NCBI GenBank assembly: GCA_947476625.1
Contig: CANJRA010000016.1
Coordinates: forward strand, 1-57,482
DNA from: Fidelibacterota bacterium
GTDB lineage: Bacteria > Pseudomonadota > Alphaproteobacteria > Rhodospirillales > Rhodospirillaceae
Reading direction: 5' to 3'
DNA: 57,482 nucleotides
Below are positions 1 to 9,281 of the stretch, in pieces. Numbering within the stretch: the first letter of the stretch is position 1; every line of letters starts with the position of its first letter. The translations under genes were made by a program, and so were the position numbers. The notes beneath the pieces were generated by a model. It did not search any database, was not told the DNA's origin, and was given only the letters and a program-made list of their open reading frames with translations.

Positions 1-497
1 ATGCCCTTTTCGTGGGTAAAAGGCTCTTCAAAGCCTTCCTTTTTGCCGTCGAGGTCAAAGCCCAGCGCGTACTTTCCCGTCACCTGATGCAACATCGGAT
101 CGGCGACCGACGTTGGGTTTTCGTAAACCGTCACAGGTTTGCCGTTGACCCGGCCACGATAGATAAACTGGGAATTAGTCTCGCAGCTGGAACCAGCGCA
201 CGTTGTGCCAGCGTTGAAGCCTTCCATGATCTTGGAGGCCTCTTCGGGCGTGCGTTTATATTGGTTCACCAGGATTTTGGCGTACTGCTCGTTGGGACCG
301 GGTTCGATTCCGTCGGCGCAATCGCCGTCTTGAGAATACGTGGCTTGCGTCAGCCAGCTAATCACATAGCTGCGCTGCTCGGCCATCGCCGATCCGCCGA
401 TGAAATTTGAGATCAACATTGCGCTTACAAACGCTAATGGATGGCCAAGAGCTAAACGACGGCGGCTCGGGGCTTTGACTTGGATGCCAAAATGCAC
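1..497 (-). CDS. Exported protein of unknown function, N-terminal part (cut by window edge)
   Basis: An open frame reads leftward from a GTG at 497 to the window edge, giving 165 residues without a stop. The start is chosen because a strong Shine-Dalgarno (GGGAGGA) lies 8-9 bases upstream. Residues 1-39 look like a signal peptide: basic stretch (KAPSRRR), hydrophobic core, and an Ala-rich end (GGSAMA). The mature part has four early cysteines (CADG, then TTCAGSSC), suggesting disulfides and a periplasmic location. I do not recognise the family. The rest of the gene lies left of base 1, so total length and further domains are unknown. The next gene to the right is also on the minus strand but 230 bases away, so this gene probably has its own promoter in 498-729. 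Confidence 0.7.
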   Translation of the reverse strand, partial: MHFGIQVKAPSRRRLALGHPLAFVSAMLISNFIGGSAMAEQRSYVISWLTQATYSQDGDCADGIEPGPNEQYAKILVNQYKRTPEEASKIMEGFNAGTTCAGSSCETNSQFIYRGRVNGKPVTVYENPTSVADPMLHQVTGKYALGFDLDGKKEGFEEPFTHEKG

Positions 498-729
498 TGC
501 TTTATCCTCCCTCGGATAACTGAATACTTTGGCCCGCATCTCTCCCAAGACAATCGCGCGCCAAATTTTAAGCGCACGTCTCCGTGTCGCTTGTTACAGA
601 GTGTAGCGTCTCATAGGGGTTTCGTATAGCTACTGCCATCTTTAGGGCTTACCAAATCAGTTGTCGGCCGCTTGCCCGCAAAGCTCCTAATAGCGATGCA
701 GAATCAGGGGCTTGGGGTTTCCCCCATCC

Positions 730-2532
730 CTACTCGGCGGCCGCGGCGGCGGCTGCCCGTGCGCGTTCTTGCGCAGGTGAGGAGTTGCGCAACGGCAGCA
801 CCGGAATAAAGCAAGCGAGCCCGGCAGCGGCAATGATGATCCACAGGGCCGTGCCAAACATGCCGGTGATCGACAACGCAAAAGCGGCTTTCATGCCACC
901 CGAAATGGTCGCGATAAGCTGTTCGCCTTGCTTGCTCAAAGCCTCCCTCATCGCGGGCAGACTTCCGGCGCCGTCGGCCATCAGGTTCTTGATCGCCTCG
1001 GGTGTCGCAGGATCTTTCAGCACTTCGTCTTTCGTCGCGGGATCTGCGACGGCGCGTTCGAGGCGTTGATATTGTCGATCCATCGCACCTTCTATGTCGC
1101 GGCGAAGCTGTCCCGGGTCCATCGCTTGCGACTGCATTTGCCCCAGATCCACGCTGTGCCGCGCAATGCCGGGCATTGGCGGCACATGCTTCGGAATTTC
1201 GGTCATCAAGTTGTGCGTGAGCAACGTGCCGAAGATGGATAACCCTACGACCGATCCCATCTGGCGAAAGAATTGGCTGGAGCTGGTCGCGATGCCGATT
1301 TGCGTGATAGGGACCGCATTCTGAACGGCGATATTCAGCAGACTCTGGGATGGCCCCAGCCCTAGCCCAACCATGAACATGCGCAGGCTGAGTTCAAGCG
1401 GTGTCGTCGCCGTGCCAATATCCCAAAGCCATACCAGCCCGGCAATCAACACAACCATGCCGATCAGCAGAAACGACTTATAGTGTCCGGTGCGCGAGGC
1501 GAGGAAACCACATCCGCTCGCCGACATCAGAAGACCCATCATGAGCGGAAGCATTGTCAGCCCGCTCTGCGTCGCGTTGATGCCCTGCACGATCTGTGTG
1601 AACAGCGGCAAGAACATCACCACGCCCAAGAACGCCATACTGGTCAGAAAGCCGGTAAGATTTGCGAACGAAAAGACCTTGTTGCGAAACAGGCTCAGCG
1701 GCAGCAAAGGATTACTCGCTTTCACCTCCGCTACCAGGAACAGCGCGAGCGCCACTGCGGAGATAACAAAGAGGCCGACGATGCGTGCCGAGTCCCACGC
1801 ATAAGCATTGCCGCCCCACGTCAACGCCAGCAGCAACGGCACGACCGCAACGATGAATAACGCCGCGCCCAGATAATCCACACGGCCTGACTCTTTGTGC
1901 GAAAGCTCCGGCATTTTAGTCAGAATGAGGAATATCGAGAATAGGCCGAGCGGCAGGTTGACGTAAAACACCCAGCGCCAACCGGCAATCACCGTCCCCG
2001 CAATGGTCATCGTTCCGTGATCCGTGAAGAACCCGCCGACAAGCGGACCTACGACACCGGCGACGGCGAAAATGCCGCTGAACAAGCCCATGAACTTGCC
2101 GCGTTCGCGCGGCGTGAAAAGGTCGGCAATGATAGTGAACGACGAACTGAAGAGCGCCGCGCCCCCAAGACCCTGCAATGCGCGAAAGACCACAAGCTGG
2201 ACAATGCCCGATCCCAGCAGCGGCAGATCACCGAACTCGCCGCTCAATCCGCACAGCACCGAGCCCAGGAGAAAAATGCCAATGCCGATGAGCAGGATGG
2301 GCTTGCGGCCGTAAAGATCACTGAGCTTGCCGTAAATGGGCACCATGACCGTAGAGGTCAGCATGTACGTCGTCGTGACCCAGGAATAAAGCTCGATACC
2401 GTGAAGCTGCTCGATAATACGCGGCATAGCCGTCGAGACGATCGTTTGGTCGAGCGCCCCCAATAGAAACACCACCATCAGCGCCACTAATGTGAGCTTC
2501 TTATCCTGATCGGTGACCACGTGCTTCGTCAT
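730..2532 (-). CDS. MDR-type MFS drug exporter, EmrB/QacA (DHA2) family
   Basis: This 600-residue inner-membrane protein is a probable proton-driven exporter of toxic compounds with 14 membrane spans. Family motifs are clear: an LDQTIVSTAMP motif at residues 27-37 in the first span and the loop motif GKLSDLYGRK at 68-77; VxxRxxQGxGGA follows near 120. An odd feature is a long charged soluble stretch, about residues 440-545, before the last span (ALSITGMFGTALW); most family members have a much shorter loop. The tail is Ala-rich. No EmrA-like adaptor or TetR/MarR regulator is next to it in the window. A short inverted repeat (TTCC-N5-GGAA) at 2568-2580, 36 bases upstream of the start, could be an operator. 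The substrate cannot be told from sequence. Confidence 0.9.
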   Translation of the reverse strand: MTKHVVTDQDKKLTLVALMVVFLLGALDQTIVSTAMPRIIEQLHGIELYSWVTTTYMLTSTVMVPIYGKLSDLYGRKPILLIGIGIFLLGSVLCGLSGEFGDLPLLGSGIVQLVVFRALQGLGGAALFSSSFTIIADLFTPRERGKFMGLFSGIFAVAGVVGPLVGGFFTDHGTMTIAGTVIAGWRWVFYVNLPLGLFSIFLILTKMPELSHKESGRVDYLGAALFIVAVVPLLLALTWGGNAYAWDSARIVGLFVISAVALALFLVAEVKASNPLLPLSLFRNKVFSFANLTGFLTSMAFLGVVMFLPLFTQIVQGINATQSGLTMLPLMMGLLMSASGCGFLASRTGHYKSFLLIGMVVLIAGLVWLWDIGTATTPLELSLRMFMVGLGLGPSQSLLNIAVQNAVPITQIGIATSSSQFFRQMGSVVGLSIFGTLLTHNLMTEIPKHVPPMPGIARHSVDLGQMQSQAMDPGQLRRDIEGAMDRQYQRLERAVADPATKDEVLKDPATPEAIKNLMADGAGSLPAMREALSKQGEQLIATISGGMKAAFALSITGMFGTALWIIIAAAGLACFIPVLPLRNSSPAQERARAAAAAAAE

Positions 2533-2567
2533 GATGAAATCGCCTTATATGTTCGCAAACGCAATTA

Positions 2568-2580
2568 TTCCATTTGGGAA
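2568..2580. promoter_or_regulatory. Possible operator upstream of the MFS exporter
   Basis: A small inverted repeat, TTCC-CATTT-GGGAA-like (half-sites TTCC and GGAA around five bases), lies in an AT-rich stretch just upstream of the exporter start. Exporters of this class are often controlled by TetR or MarR repressors binding such sites, but the half-sites are only four bases long and could be chance. Confidence 0.2.
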
Positions 2581-2692
2581 CTAAATACAAGTCTTTTGAT
2601 GAAGCACTTGCAGGCGTGCGCGCGCTAAAAAAAATGTGCGGCAGTGGGCGCATCGAACTGCTGGGTTTTAATGTGCGATGACCCGAGGGCGA

Positions 2693-2784
2693 TGGCGGAG
2701 AGAGAGGGATTCGAACCCTCGGTATCGGTTTCCCAATACACCGGTTTAGCAAACCGGCGCCTTAAGCCACTCGGCCATCTCTCC
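2693..2784 (-). tRNA. tRNA-Ser (anticodon GCU)
   Basis: The minus strand gives a 92-base tRNA with an acceptor stem GGAGAGA/TCTCTCC, discriminator G and an encoded CCA (2695-2693). The anticodon loop carries GCT (stem CCGGT, loop reading TTGCTAA), so it reads AGU/AGC serine codons. The long variable arm (about 2720-2736) is typical of class II tRNA-Ser, and the T-loop GGTTCGAATCC is intact. It lies between the exporter and a small hydrophilic gene. Confidence 0.96.
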
Positions 2785-3003
2785 CGCGCCTGTACGGTAG
2801 CCGAAAAGCGCATAAAACGCGCGAGGTCGGGCCGCGGAGGGGCGGAAGATGGCGGCTCTCCGCTGGGTTGTCAACCCGGCGGCTTTTGCCGCGGAATGGC
2901 CTGCTTTTCGCACGAAATATCGAGGCCGCGGACCATACAAGTCGTCCGGAACTTCAGCCGTTGGTCACCGTTTTACGGATAGGTCACACGGCGGAGCACC
3001 CCC

Positions 3004-3216
3004 ATGAGCGCCATCAAATACGGCGAAAAGAACGTCTCTAAAAAGGCTGCGCCGCAAGCGCGTCCCGAACACGCCGGACAATTGGGCGCGGATTGGGAAA
3101 AGAAGAATCAAGGCGACAGCCGCCAAGGCCCCGGACATCAAGGCAACCAGGCACCCAAAGATGAAACAGTCATCAAAACCCGTGAAGGCGATAAGCGCTA
3201 CCTGCAGCGGGACTAA
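3004..3216 (+). CDS. Small hydrophilic protein of unknown function (70 aa)
   Basis: The 70-residue frame starts with ATG behind a GGCGGAG Shine-Dalgarno about 8 bases away. The product is very hydrophilic, rich in Lys, Gln, Gly and Asp, with no membrane segment, cysteines or obvious fold, and is probably disordered. It stands alone between tRNA-Ser and the convergent gst gene. The strong ribosome-binding site argues that it is real; a chance ORF is the alternative. I do not recognise a family. Confidence 0.5.
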   Translation: MSAIKYGEKNVSKKAAPQARPEHAGQLGADWEKKNQGDSRQGPGHQGNQAPKDETVIKTREGDKRYLQRD

Positions 3217-3274
3217 CACGCCCTGCTGGCTGCGCTATTCGTGCTTGTTCCCGCGCATCATGCGTTGAGCAGGT

Positions 3275-3904
3275 TTACGCCCTGGGCGGCACGTTCATAC
3301 CTTTTTGCACCGCCGGGCGGGCGCCGAGCATATCGGCCCAGCGCTTCACATGGGGCCAAGGGTCGAGACCTTCTAAATACGTTTCGGCGGAACGCACCCA
3401 GCCATAGCAGGCGATGTCGGCGATGGAATAATCCGGGCCGGCGAGATGAGCGTTTGTCGCCAGCTGTTTATCCATAACACCCAGGATGCGTTTGCTTTCG
3501 TCGGTGTAGCGCTTGATACCGTAGGGGATTTTATCCGGCGCGAAACGGCCGAAATGATTCATCTGCCCAAACATCGGCCCGACGCTGGCCATCTGGAAAA
3601 ACAGCCATTGCATAACGTTCGAGAAACCGCGCGGATCGGAAGGCAGCAGCGGGCTTTTGGTTTTCTGCGCGAGGTAGACCAGGATCGCACCTGACTCGAA
3701 CACCGAGATCGGTTTGCCGTCGGGGCCGTCGCTATCGACGATGGCGGGGATTTTGTTGTTCGGGCTGATCTTCAAGAACTCAGGCTTGAACTGTTCGTCC
3801 TTAACGATGTTCACGGCGTGGACCGTGTAAGGCAGTCCAAGTTCCTCGAGCAGGATCGAGACTTTGAAGCCGTTGGGCGTCATAAACGTATAAAGGTCTA
3901 TCAT
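3275..3904 (-). CDS. Glutathione S-transferase family protein, YfcG/YghU-like
   Basis: This 209-residue protein has an N-terminal thioredoxin-like domain and an all-helical C-terminal domain. Residues 9-12 are TPNG, as in YfcG-type proteins that use Thr/Asn near the thiol rather than Tyr or Cys. The glutathione-site segments NNKIPAIVD (49-57) and ESGAI (70-74) match that subgroup closely. Such enzymes act as glutathione-dependent disulfide-bond reductases or peroxidases in the cytoplasm. It is the last gene of the gatCAB operon, 8 bases after the membrane-anchored gene, so it is probably co-transcribed with it. The exact substrate is unknown. Confidence 0.88.
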   Translation of the reverse strand: MIDLYTFMTPNGFKVSILLEELGLPYTVHAVNIVKDEQFKPEFLKISPNNKIPAIVDSDGPDGKPISVFESGAILVYLAQKTKSPLLPSDPRGFSNVMQWLFFQMASVGPMFGQMNHFGRFAPDKIPYGIKRYTDESKRILGVMDKQLATNAHLAGPDYSIADIACYGWVRSAETYLEGLDPWPHVKRWADMLGARPAVQKGMNVPPRA

Positions 3905-3912
3905 GTGCGCTC

Positions 3913-4503
3913 CTACTTGCAGGCATCCGGTGGAACGTCGGTCGCGGCCGATACAACATAGACACCGCCCTGACTGGCGGCGGTAAAGATCGCTTCTTCG
4001 CGCGCAAATCCTTCCGGCCGCGCGATGCCGTCCAGTTTAGCCCAGAAGGTATAGAAAAGCTGAGCGTCGATGACGGTATTATCCTTGATCAGCACCAACA
4101 ACTGATAACGCTGATCGCGCGTCAGCTGCGCGGTGAGATCATCCAAATTCTTATCGGGCCACGTCGCCTGGGAGAGGACCGGATGCGTACGCAAGCTTTC
4201 TGGATTGGTTACCGCGACAATGCGGTCCCAGGGCATATCGACGATTTTTCCGACGCATATATAAGGTGAATCCGCGAGGCCATGCGGCGTGGCCTGTCGC
4301 ATATCTTCCGGTGCGGGGGCATTAGGCTCCGCGCTTGCGCGCAAGGCAATGTCGGATGCGAAGTCATGCAGCCAGACCGGCGGAATGTAGGGGCGATAGG
4401 CAAACCAGCCGATCAGCAGAACGGCGAAAAGACCTACGACAACCAGCGTGCCGGTTTTGATAACCCGTGGGCGCCCGGCAGCCGGACCCGTGATCTGGGT
4501 CAT
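3913..4503 (-). CDS. Membrane-anchored protein of unknown function downstream of gatB
   Basis: The product has 196 residues if the start is the ATG at 4503, which overlaps the gatB stop as ATGA; the open frame continues upstream inside gatB but that start is preferred for the operon overlap. A single hydrophobic helix at about residues 17-35 ([18 protein letters not shown]) follows a short basic cytoplasmic tail, so the remaining ~160 residues should be periplasmic. Two cysteines are present (ICVG, and DACK at the C-terminus). No known domain is recognised. It is sandwiched between gatB and gst in one operon. Confidence 0.7.
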   Translation of the reverse strand: MTQITGPAAGRPRVIKTGTLVVVGLFAVLLIGWFAYRPYIPPVWLHDFASDIALRASAEPNAPAPEDMRQATPHGLADSPYICVGKIVDMPWDRIVAVTNPESLRTHPVLSQATWPDKNLDDLTAQLTRDQRYQLLVLIKDNTVIDAQLFYTFWAKLDGIARPEGFAREEAIFTAASQGGVYVVSAATDVPPDACK

Positions 4504-5957
4504 ACCTCGAGCTTCTTTTTGAGAAGTTCCTGGCATAGCGCCGGAGCCGCCTGACCTTGCGTGGCTTTCATAACCTGCCCTGTGAACCAACCGATGAGTT
4601 GTACTTTTCCGGCGCGGTATTGCTCAACTTTATCGGCATTAGCCGCAATGATCTGATCGATCGCTGCGTCGATAGCGCCGGTATCGGTGATTTGTTTCAT
4701 GCCGCGCTCAGTGACCACCGTGTCCGCGTCCTTGCCTGTCTCGACCATAATCTCGAAAGCCTCCTTAGCAAGGCGCGTCGAGAGTGTGTTATCGGCAATC
4801 AGATCGAGCAAACGGCCAAGGTTCTTAGCACTAACCGGACTTTCGGTAATGGGAACGTTGCGCGCATTCAGCACGCCAAACAGATTGGAGGTCACCCAGT
4901 TGTTCGCGAGCTTGGCGTCGCGGCCATTGGCGACTTCTTCAAAATACAGCGCGTTGTCCTGCTCGGCCACCAGCACGCCGGCATCGTAGGCCGACAGACC
5001 GTAAGCGCTGATAAAACGCGCCTTTTTATCGTCCGGTAGTTCCGGCAGCGTCGATTTGATCTTCGCGACAAAAGCGTCGTCGAATTCCAGCGGCAACAGA
5101 TCGGGGTCCGGAAAATAACGGTAATCGTGCGCCATTTCCTTCGATCGCATCGTACGGGTTTCGTTCTTGTTGGAATCGTACAGGCGGGTTTCCTGATCGA
5201 TCTTGCCGCCGCTCTCGTAAACATCAACATGACGCATGGCTTCGTGTTCGATCGCCATCATCACGAAGCGCACGGAGTTGACGTTCTTGATCTCGCAGCG
5301 CGTGCGCAGATCTGTGGAACCGACAGGCCGCACCGAGACGTTGGCGTCGCAGCGCATCGAGCCTTCTTCCATGTTGCCGTCGCAAGTGCCGAGATAGCGC
5401 AGGATGGAACGCAGTTTTTTAAGATAGAGGCCTGCTTCTTCCGGCGACCGCAGGTCGGGTTTGGAAACGATCTCCATCAAAGGCACGCCCGAGCGATTCA
5501 AATCGATCATGGTTTTTGTCGGGCTCAAATCGTGCACGGATTTTCCGGCGTCTTGTTCCAGATGCAGCCTCTCGATGCCGATGGCGCGCGTAGCACCGTC
5601 AGGCATGTCGAGGATCAGCGTCCCCTCGCCCACAATCGGCTGATCGTACTGGCTGATCTGATAGCCTTGCGGCATGTCGGCATAGAAATAGTTTTTCCGC
5701 GCAAACACACTGCGCTGATTGATCTTGGCTTTCAGACCAAGGCCGGTGCGCACAGCCTGTTCGACACAGCGTTCATTGATGACCGGCAGCATTCCCGGCA
5801 TGCCTGCATCGATGAATGAGACATGTTCGTTGGGACTTGCGCCGAATTCCGCCGACGCGCCCGAGAACAACTTGGATTTAGAGATAACCTGGGCGTGGAC
5901 TTCCAGGCCGATCACCACTTCCCAATCGCCGGTTTCGCCCTTGATGATGTAACTCAT
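4500..5957 (-). CDS. gatB: Asp-tRNA(Asn)/Glu-tRNA(Gln) amidotransferase subunit B
   Basis: GatB (485 aa) is the tRNA-binding and kinase/transamidase subunit of the GatCAB complex that turns Glu-tRNA(Gln), and often Asp-tRNA(Asn), into the correctly charged forms in the cytoplasm. The N-terminal domain begins with the conserved IGLEVHAQ (16-23) and later has [12 protein letters not shown], the cradle domain. The C-terminal YqeY-like tail ends in [13 protein letters not shown]...LLKKKLEV. The ATG at 5957 overlaps the gatA stop (ATGA), which decides the start over a longer open frame that runs back into gatA. Order gatC-gatA-gatB is the usual operon. Confidence 0.97.
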   Translation of the reverse strand: MSYIIKGETGDWEVVIGLEVHAQVISKSKLFSGASAEFGASPNEHVSFIDAGMPGMLPVINERCVEQAVRTGLGLKAKINQRSVFARKNYFYADMPQGYQISQYDQPIVGEGTLILDMPDGATRAIGIERLHLEQDAGKSVHDLSPTKTMIDLNRSGVPLMEIVSKPDLRSPEEAGLYLKKLRSILRYLGTCDGNMEEGSMRCDANVSVRPVGSTDLRTRCEIKNVNSVRFVMMAIEHEAMRHVDVYESGGKIDQETRLYDSNKNETRTMRSKEMAHDYRYFPDPDLLPLEFDDAFVAKIKSTLPELPDDKKARFISAYGLSAYDAGVLVAEQDNALYFEEVANGRDAKLANNWVTSNLFGVLNARNVPITESPVSAKNLGRLLDLIADNTLSTRLAKEAFEIMVETGKDADTVVTERGMKQITDTGAIDAAIDQIIAANADKVEQYRAGKVQLIGWFTGQVMKATQGQAAPALCQELLKKKLEV

Positions 5958-7423
5958 GCGGGCACCTTGAGGAACGGAAACTGCGCGGCGTCCTCGATCA
6001 CCTGACACACGCGGAACAAGGTTTCTTCGTCCCAACGCTTGGTCAGCACCTGCAAGCCCAGCGGCAAACCGTCGCTGTTCAAACCGGCAGGCACCGATGC
6101 GCCGGGAATACCGGCCAACGATGCGGGCACGGTGAACACGTCGTTTAGGTACATCGCGACAGGATCGTCTTGCTTATCGTTCAACCCGAACGCGGCCGTC
6201 GGCGCGGTCGGCGTCAGGATCGCGTCGACCTTTTCAAAGGCATCGGTGAAATCCTTGGCGATCAGCGCGCGCACTTTCTGCGCCTTCAAATAATAGGCGT
6301 CGTAGTACCCCGCCGAGAGCACATAGGTGCCAATAAGAATGCGGCGTTTGACTTCGGTACCGAAACCGGCGGCGCGGGTTTTGCCGTACATCTCATCGAG
6401 CGACTTACCCTCGACACGCTGGCCATAACGCACACCGTCATAACGCGCGAGGTTCGATGACGCTTCGGCGGGCGCGACAATATAATACGTCGGCAGCGCC
6501 GAGCTGGTATGCGGCAAGCTGATATCGACGATGGTGGCACCGGCATCCTTCATCCACTGGATGCCCTTATCCCACAGCGCCGCAACTTCGCCGTTGAGCC
6601 CGTCGGGGCGGTATTCTTTGGGAATGCCGATGCGCAAGCCCTTCACGCCTTTGCCCAATGCCGCTTCAAAGTCGGGCACCGGCAACAGCGCGGAGGTAGA
6701 GTCTTTCGCATCATGGCCGCACATGACTTTGAGCATAATCGCGGCATCGCGCACGGTCCGCGTCATCGGACCCGCCTGGTCGAGCGAGCTTGCGAACGCC
6801 ACGACACCCCAGCGCGAACAACGCCCATATGTCGGCTTCACGCCGACGATGCCGCAGAACGCCGCTGGCTGGCGAATGGAGCCGCCTGTGTCTGTGCCGG
6901 TCGCACCCATGGCGAGGTAACCGGACACAGCCGCCGCCGACCCGCCGGAGGAACCGCCAGGCACGAGATCATCGGCGAGGCTTTTGGCTTTCCACGGACT
7001 TTTCACCGGACCGAAATAGCTGGTCTGGTTGGATGAACCCATGGCGAATTCATCGAGGTTCAGTTTGCCGAGCATCACCGAACCGGCATCGCGCAGCTTT
7101 TGACTGACGGTGCTTTCGTATTGCGGCACGAAGCCTTCCAGAATGTGCGAGGCCGCCGTGGTCTGCACGCCTTCGGTGCAAAACAAATCCTTGATGCCGA
7201 GCGGAATACCCTCGAGCGCACCCGCCTTACCCGCTTGCAGCCGCGCGTCGGACTCCTTCGCGCGGGCGCGGGCGATATCCGGCGTCGGGGTGATGAATGC
7301 GTTCAACGCTTTCGCCTTCTCCATCGCCGCGATGTGGGCGTTGGTGAGCTCAAGCGCGGTGAACTCTTTTTTCGCGAGCTTGTCGCGCGCGTCCGCAATG
7401 GTGAATGACGTAAGGTTGGTCAC
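5954..7423 (-). CDS. gatA: Asp-tRNA(Asn)/Glu-tRNA(Gln) amidotransferase subunit A
   Basis: GatA (489 aa) releases ammonia from glutamine for GatB. It is an amidase-signature enzyme with the full Lys-cisSer-Ser triad: Lys78 (PLGIKDL), Ser158 in GGSSGGS and Ser182 in [12 protein letters not shown]. Length is normal for the family. It sits nine bases after gatC and overlaps gatB by four bases, so the three subunits are translated together. Confidence 0.97.
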   Translation of the reverse strand: MTNLTSFTIADARDKLAKKEFTALELTNAHIAAMEKAKALNAFITPTPDIARARAKESDARLQAGKAGALEGIPLGIKDLFCTEGVQTTAASHILEGFVPQYESTVSQKLRDAGSVMLGKLNLDEFAMGSSNQTSYFGPVKSPWKAKSLADDLVPGGSSGGSAAAVSGYLAMGATGTDTGGSIRQPAAFCGIVGVKPTYGRCSRWGVVAFASSLDQAGPMTRTVRDAAIMLKVMCGHDAKDSTSALLPVPDFEAALGKGVKGLRIGIPKEYRPDGLNGEVAALWDKGIQWMKDAGATIVDISLPHTSSALPTYYIVAPAEASSNLARYDGVRYGQRVEGKSLDEMYGKTRAAGFGTEVKRRILIGTYVLSAGYYDAYYLKAQKVRALIAKDFTDAFEKVDAILTPTAPTAAFGLNDKQDDPVAMYLNDVFTVPASLAGIPGASVPAGLNSDGLPLGLQVLTKRWDEETLFRVCQVIEDAAQFPFLKVPA

Positions 7424-7432
7424 GACGATGAC

Positions 7433-7720
7433 TTACTCCACCACTTTCGGCACGGAGAAGAAACCGTCCTGCGCCTCGGGCGCATTGGCGAGCACCTTAT
7501 CGACGATGCCCCCGTCGTTGATCACGTCGGCGCGCCAGGGCAGTTTGAGATCGGTCCCGCCGCTCATGGGGAGGACGTCGTCGGTGTTGACCTCGGAGAG
7601 CTGCGCGATCCAGCTTAAGATTCCCGACAGCTTCGTGGCTGTGGCCTCAAGCTCGGCGTCGGGCACCTCGATCCGTGCCAGGGTCGCAACGCGCCGAATG
7701 GTGGCTTTATCCAACGACAT
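7433..7720 (-). CDS. gatC: Asp-tRNA(Asn)/Glu-tRNA(Gln) amidotransferase subunit C
   Basis: GatC (95 aa) is the small chaperone-like subunit that wraps around GatA and stabilises the complex. Typical landmarks are the N-terminal ATIRRVATLARIEV, a central ILSWIAQL and the family's VLPMSGG-type linker. Its start lies 62 bases from the ruvX start on the opposite strand, so the two operons diverge from 7721-7782. Confidence 0.96.
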   Translation of the reverse strand: MSLDKATIRRVATLARIEVPDAELEATATKLSGILSWIAQLSEVNTDDVLPMSGGTDLKLPWRADVINDGGIVDKVLANAPEAQDGFFSVPKVVE

Positions 7721-7782
7721 CCGCTAAAGCTCTCCAAAATGCGGCCAAAAGCCACAGGTTCAGGAAGTCCGTAACATCCACT

Positions 7783-8256
7783 ATGGCGATCTGCAAGCCC
7801 AGCGAACTTAAAGCGAAACTGAGCCGGAATCAGACCATTTTAGGCCTGGACCTGGGCACCAAAACCATCGGCCTCGCGCTCTCGGACGTCTCTTATATAG
7901 TGGCCTCGCCGCTCTCCACCATTGCCCGGCGTAAATTCAGCCAGGATGCCGTCGAACTCGAGGCGATGATCGACAAGCATAATGTCGGCGCGCTGGTGTT
8001 GGGCATGCCCATGCAGATGGACGGTACCGAGGGCCCCCGCGCCCAGGCCACCCGCTCTTTCGTCGCCGAGTTCCTGAAACGCCGCGACCTGCCGGTAGTC
8101 TTTTGGGACGAGCGCCTGTCGACGGCAGCCGTCGAGCGCATGCTGACCGACGAAGCCGATTTATCCCGTAAACGCCGCGCCGCGGTGGTTGATAAAACCG
8201 CCGCCGCCTACATACTGCAAGGCGTATTGGAGGCCATCCGTAATGCACCGTTTTAA
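7783..8256 (+). CDS. ruvX: Holliday junction resolvase-like / pre-16S rRNA nuclease YqgF
   Basis: This 157-residue RNase H-fold protein belongs to the YqgF/RuvX family, linked to maturation of the 16S rRNA 5' end and possibly junction resolution. The first acidic residue lies in GLDLGTKTIG (Asp23), the second region is VFWDERLST, and the third is near DKTAAAYILQ. The ATG at 7783 gives the family length; a longer open frame extends upstream but overlaps the gatC coding region and is not family-like. It is the first gene of the plus-strand run and lies 50 bases before pyrB. Confidence 0.94.
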   Translation: MAICKPSELKAKLSRNQTILGLDLGTKTIGLALSDVSYIVASPLSTIARRKFSQDAVELEAMIDKHNVGALVLGMPMQMDGTEGPRAQATRSFVAEFLKRRDLPVVFWDERLSTAAVERMLTDEADLSRKRRAAVVDKTAAAYILQGVLEAIRNAPF

Positions 8257-8306
8257 CCAGCCTTCCGGCTTGCCCTATGGGGCATCGCCCCCTATAGTCC
8301 GCGCTC

Positions 8307-9281
8307 ATGCGTGACCCGTCATTCCCGCACCGTCATCTCCTCGGCATCGAGGGGCTCAATTCCGCAGAAATCAATTATTTATTGGACCTATCCGAGCGCT
8401 ACGTGGATTTGAACCGCGGCGCCCAGAAGACCAGCACGATTTTGAGCGGACGCACCATCGTCAATTTGTTCTTCGAGAACTCCACCCGCACCCGCACGTC
8501 GTTCGAGCTGGCCGCCAAACGCCTTGGCGCCAATGTCATCAACATGCAGGTCGAGACCAGTTCGGTCTCCAAGGGCGAGACGCTGATCGATACCGCCGTA
8601 ACGCTGAACGCCATGCACCCCGATGTGCTGGCCGTGCGGCACCCTGACTCGGGCGCGGTCAAACTGCTGGCCGACAAGGTCAACTGCGGCGTCGTCAACG
8701 GCGGCGACGGCAGCCACGAACATCCGACACAGGCGCTGCTGGACGCGCTCACCATCCGCCGCCGCAAGGGCAAGCTGAACGGCCTCTTGGTAGCGATCTG
8801 CGGCGACGTCCTGCATAGCCGCGTCGCGCGTTCCAACTTTCTCCTGCTGCTGACCATGGGCGCGCGCGTGCGCATCATCGCGCCGCGCACGCTGATCCCC
8901 AGCAATGTCGATCGGATGGGCGTGGAAGTCTTCACGGACATGGCGGCCGGATTGAAAGACGCGGACATTGTGATGATGCTGCGCGTACAGAACGAGCGTA
9001 TGCGCGGCAGCTTCATTCCGTCGATCCGCGAATACTTCCACTTCTTCGGCCTGGACCACGAGAAACTAAAGCAGGCCAAACCCGACGCCTTGATCATGCA
9101 CCCCGGCCCTATGAATCGCGGCGTGGAAATCGACTCAGATGTGGCCGACGACGTCGAGCGCAGCGCCATCCGCGAGCAAGTGGAAATGGGCGTGGCCGTG
9201 CGCATGGCGGTGCTGGAAGTTCTGGCAAAAAACTCCATGAGCCATAACGCAGACGATACTCTGGGAAGGACTGGCACATGA
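8307..9281 (+). CDS. pyrB: Aspartate carbamoyltransferase catalytic subunit
   Basis: PyrB (324 aa) joins carbamoyl phosphate and aspartate to make N-carbamoyl-aspartate, the committed step of pyrimidine synthesis. The carbamoyl phosphate motif STRTRT is at 59-64, the active-site Lys89 lies in VSKGET, and HPTQALLD follows at 139-146; MHPGPMNRG is near the C-terminus. No regulatory pyrI follows; instead pyrC overlaps it by four bases (ATGA at 9278-9281). In this class the catalytic subunit is often held in a complex with a dihydroorotase-like partner. Confidence 0.97.
   Translation: MRDPSFPHRHLLGIEGLNSAEINYLLDLSERYVDLNRGAQKTSTILSGRTIVNLFFENSTRTRTSFELAAKRLGANVINMQVETSSVSKGETLIDTAVTLNAMHPDVLAVRHPDSGAVKLLADKVNCGVVNGGDGSHEHPTQALLDALTIRRRKGKLNGLLVAICGDVLHSRVARSNFLLLLTMGARVRIIAPRTLIPSNVDRMGVEVFTDMAAGLKDADIVMMLRVQNERMRGSFIPSIREYFHFFGLDHEKLKQAKPDALIMHPGPMNRGVEIDSDVADDVERSAIREQVEMGVAVRMAVLEVLAKNSMSHNADDTLGRTGT

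Noticed and set aside
12-410. A 132-codon plus-strand frame at the left edge
   Set aside because: It lies opposite the minus-strand exported protein, which has a signal peptide and strong ribosome-binding site; the plus frame has neither.
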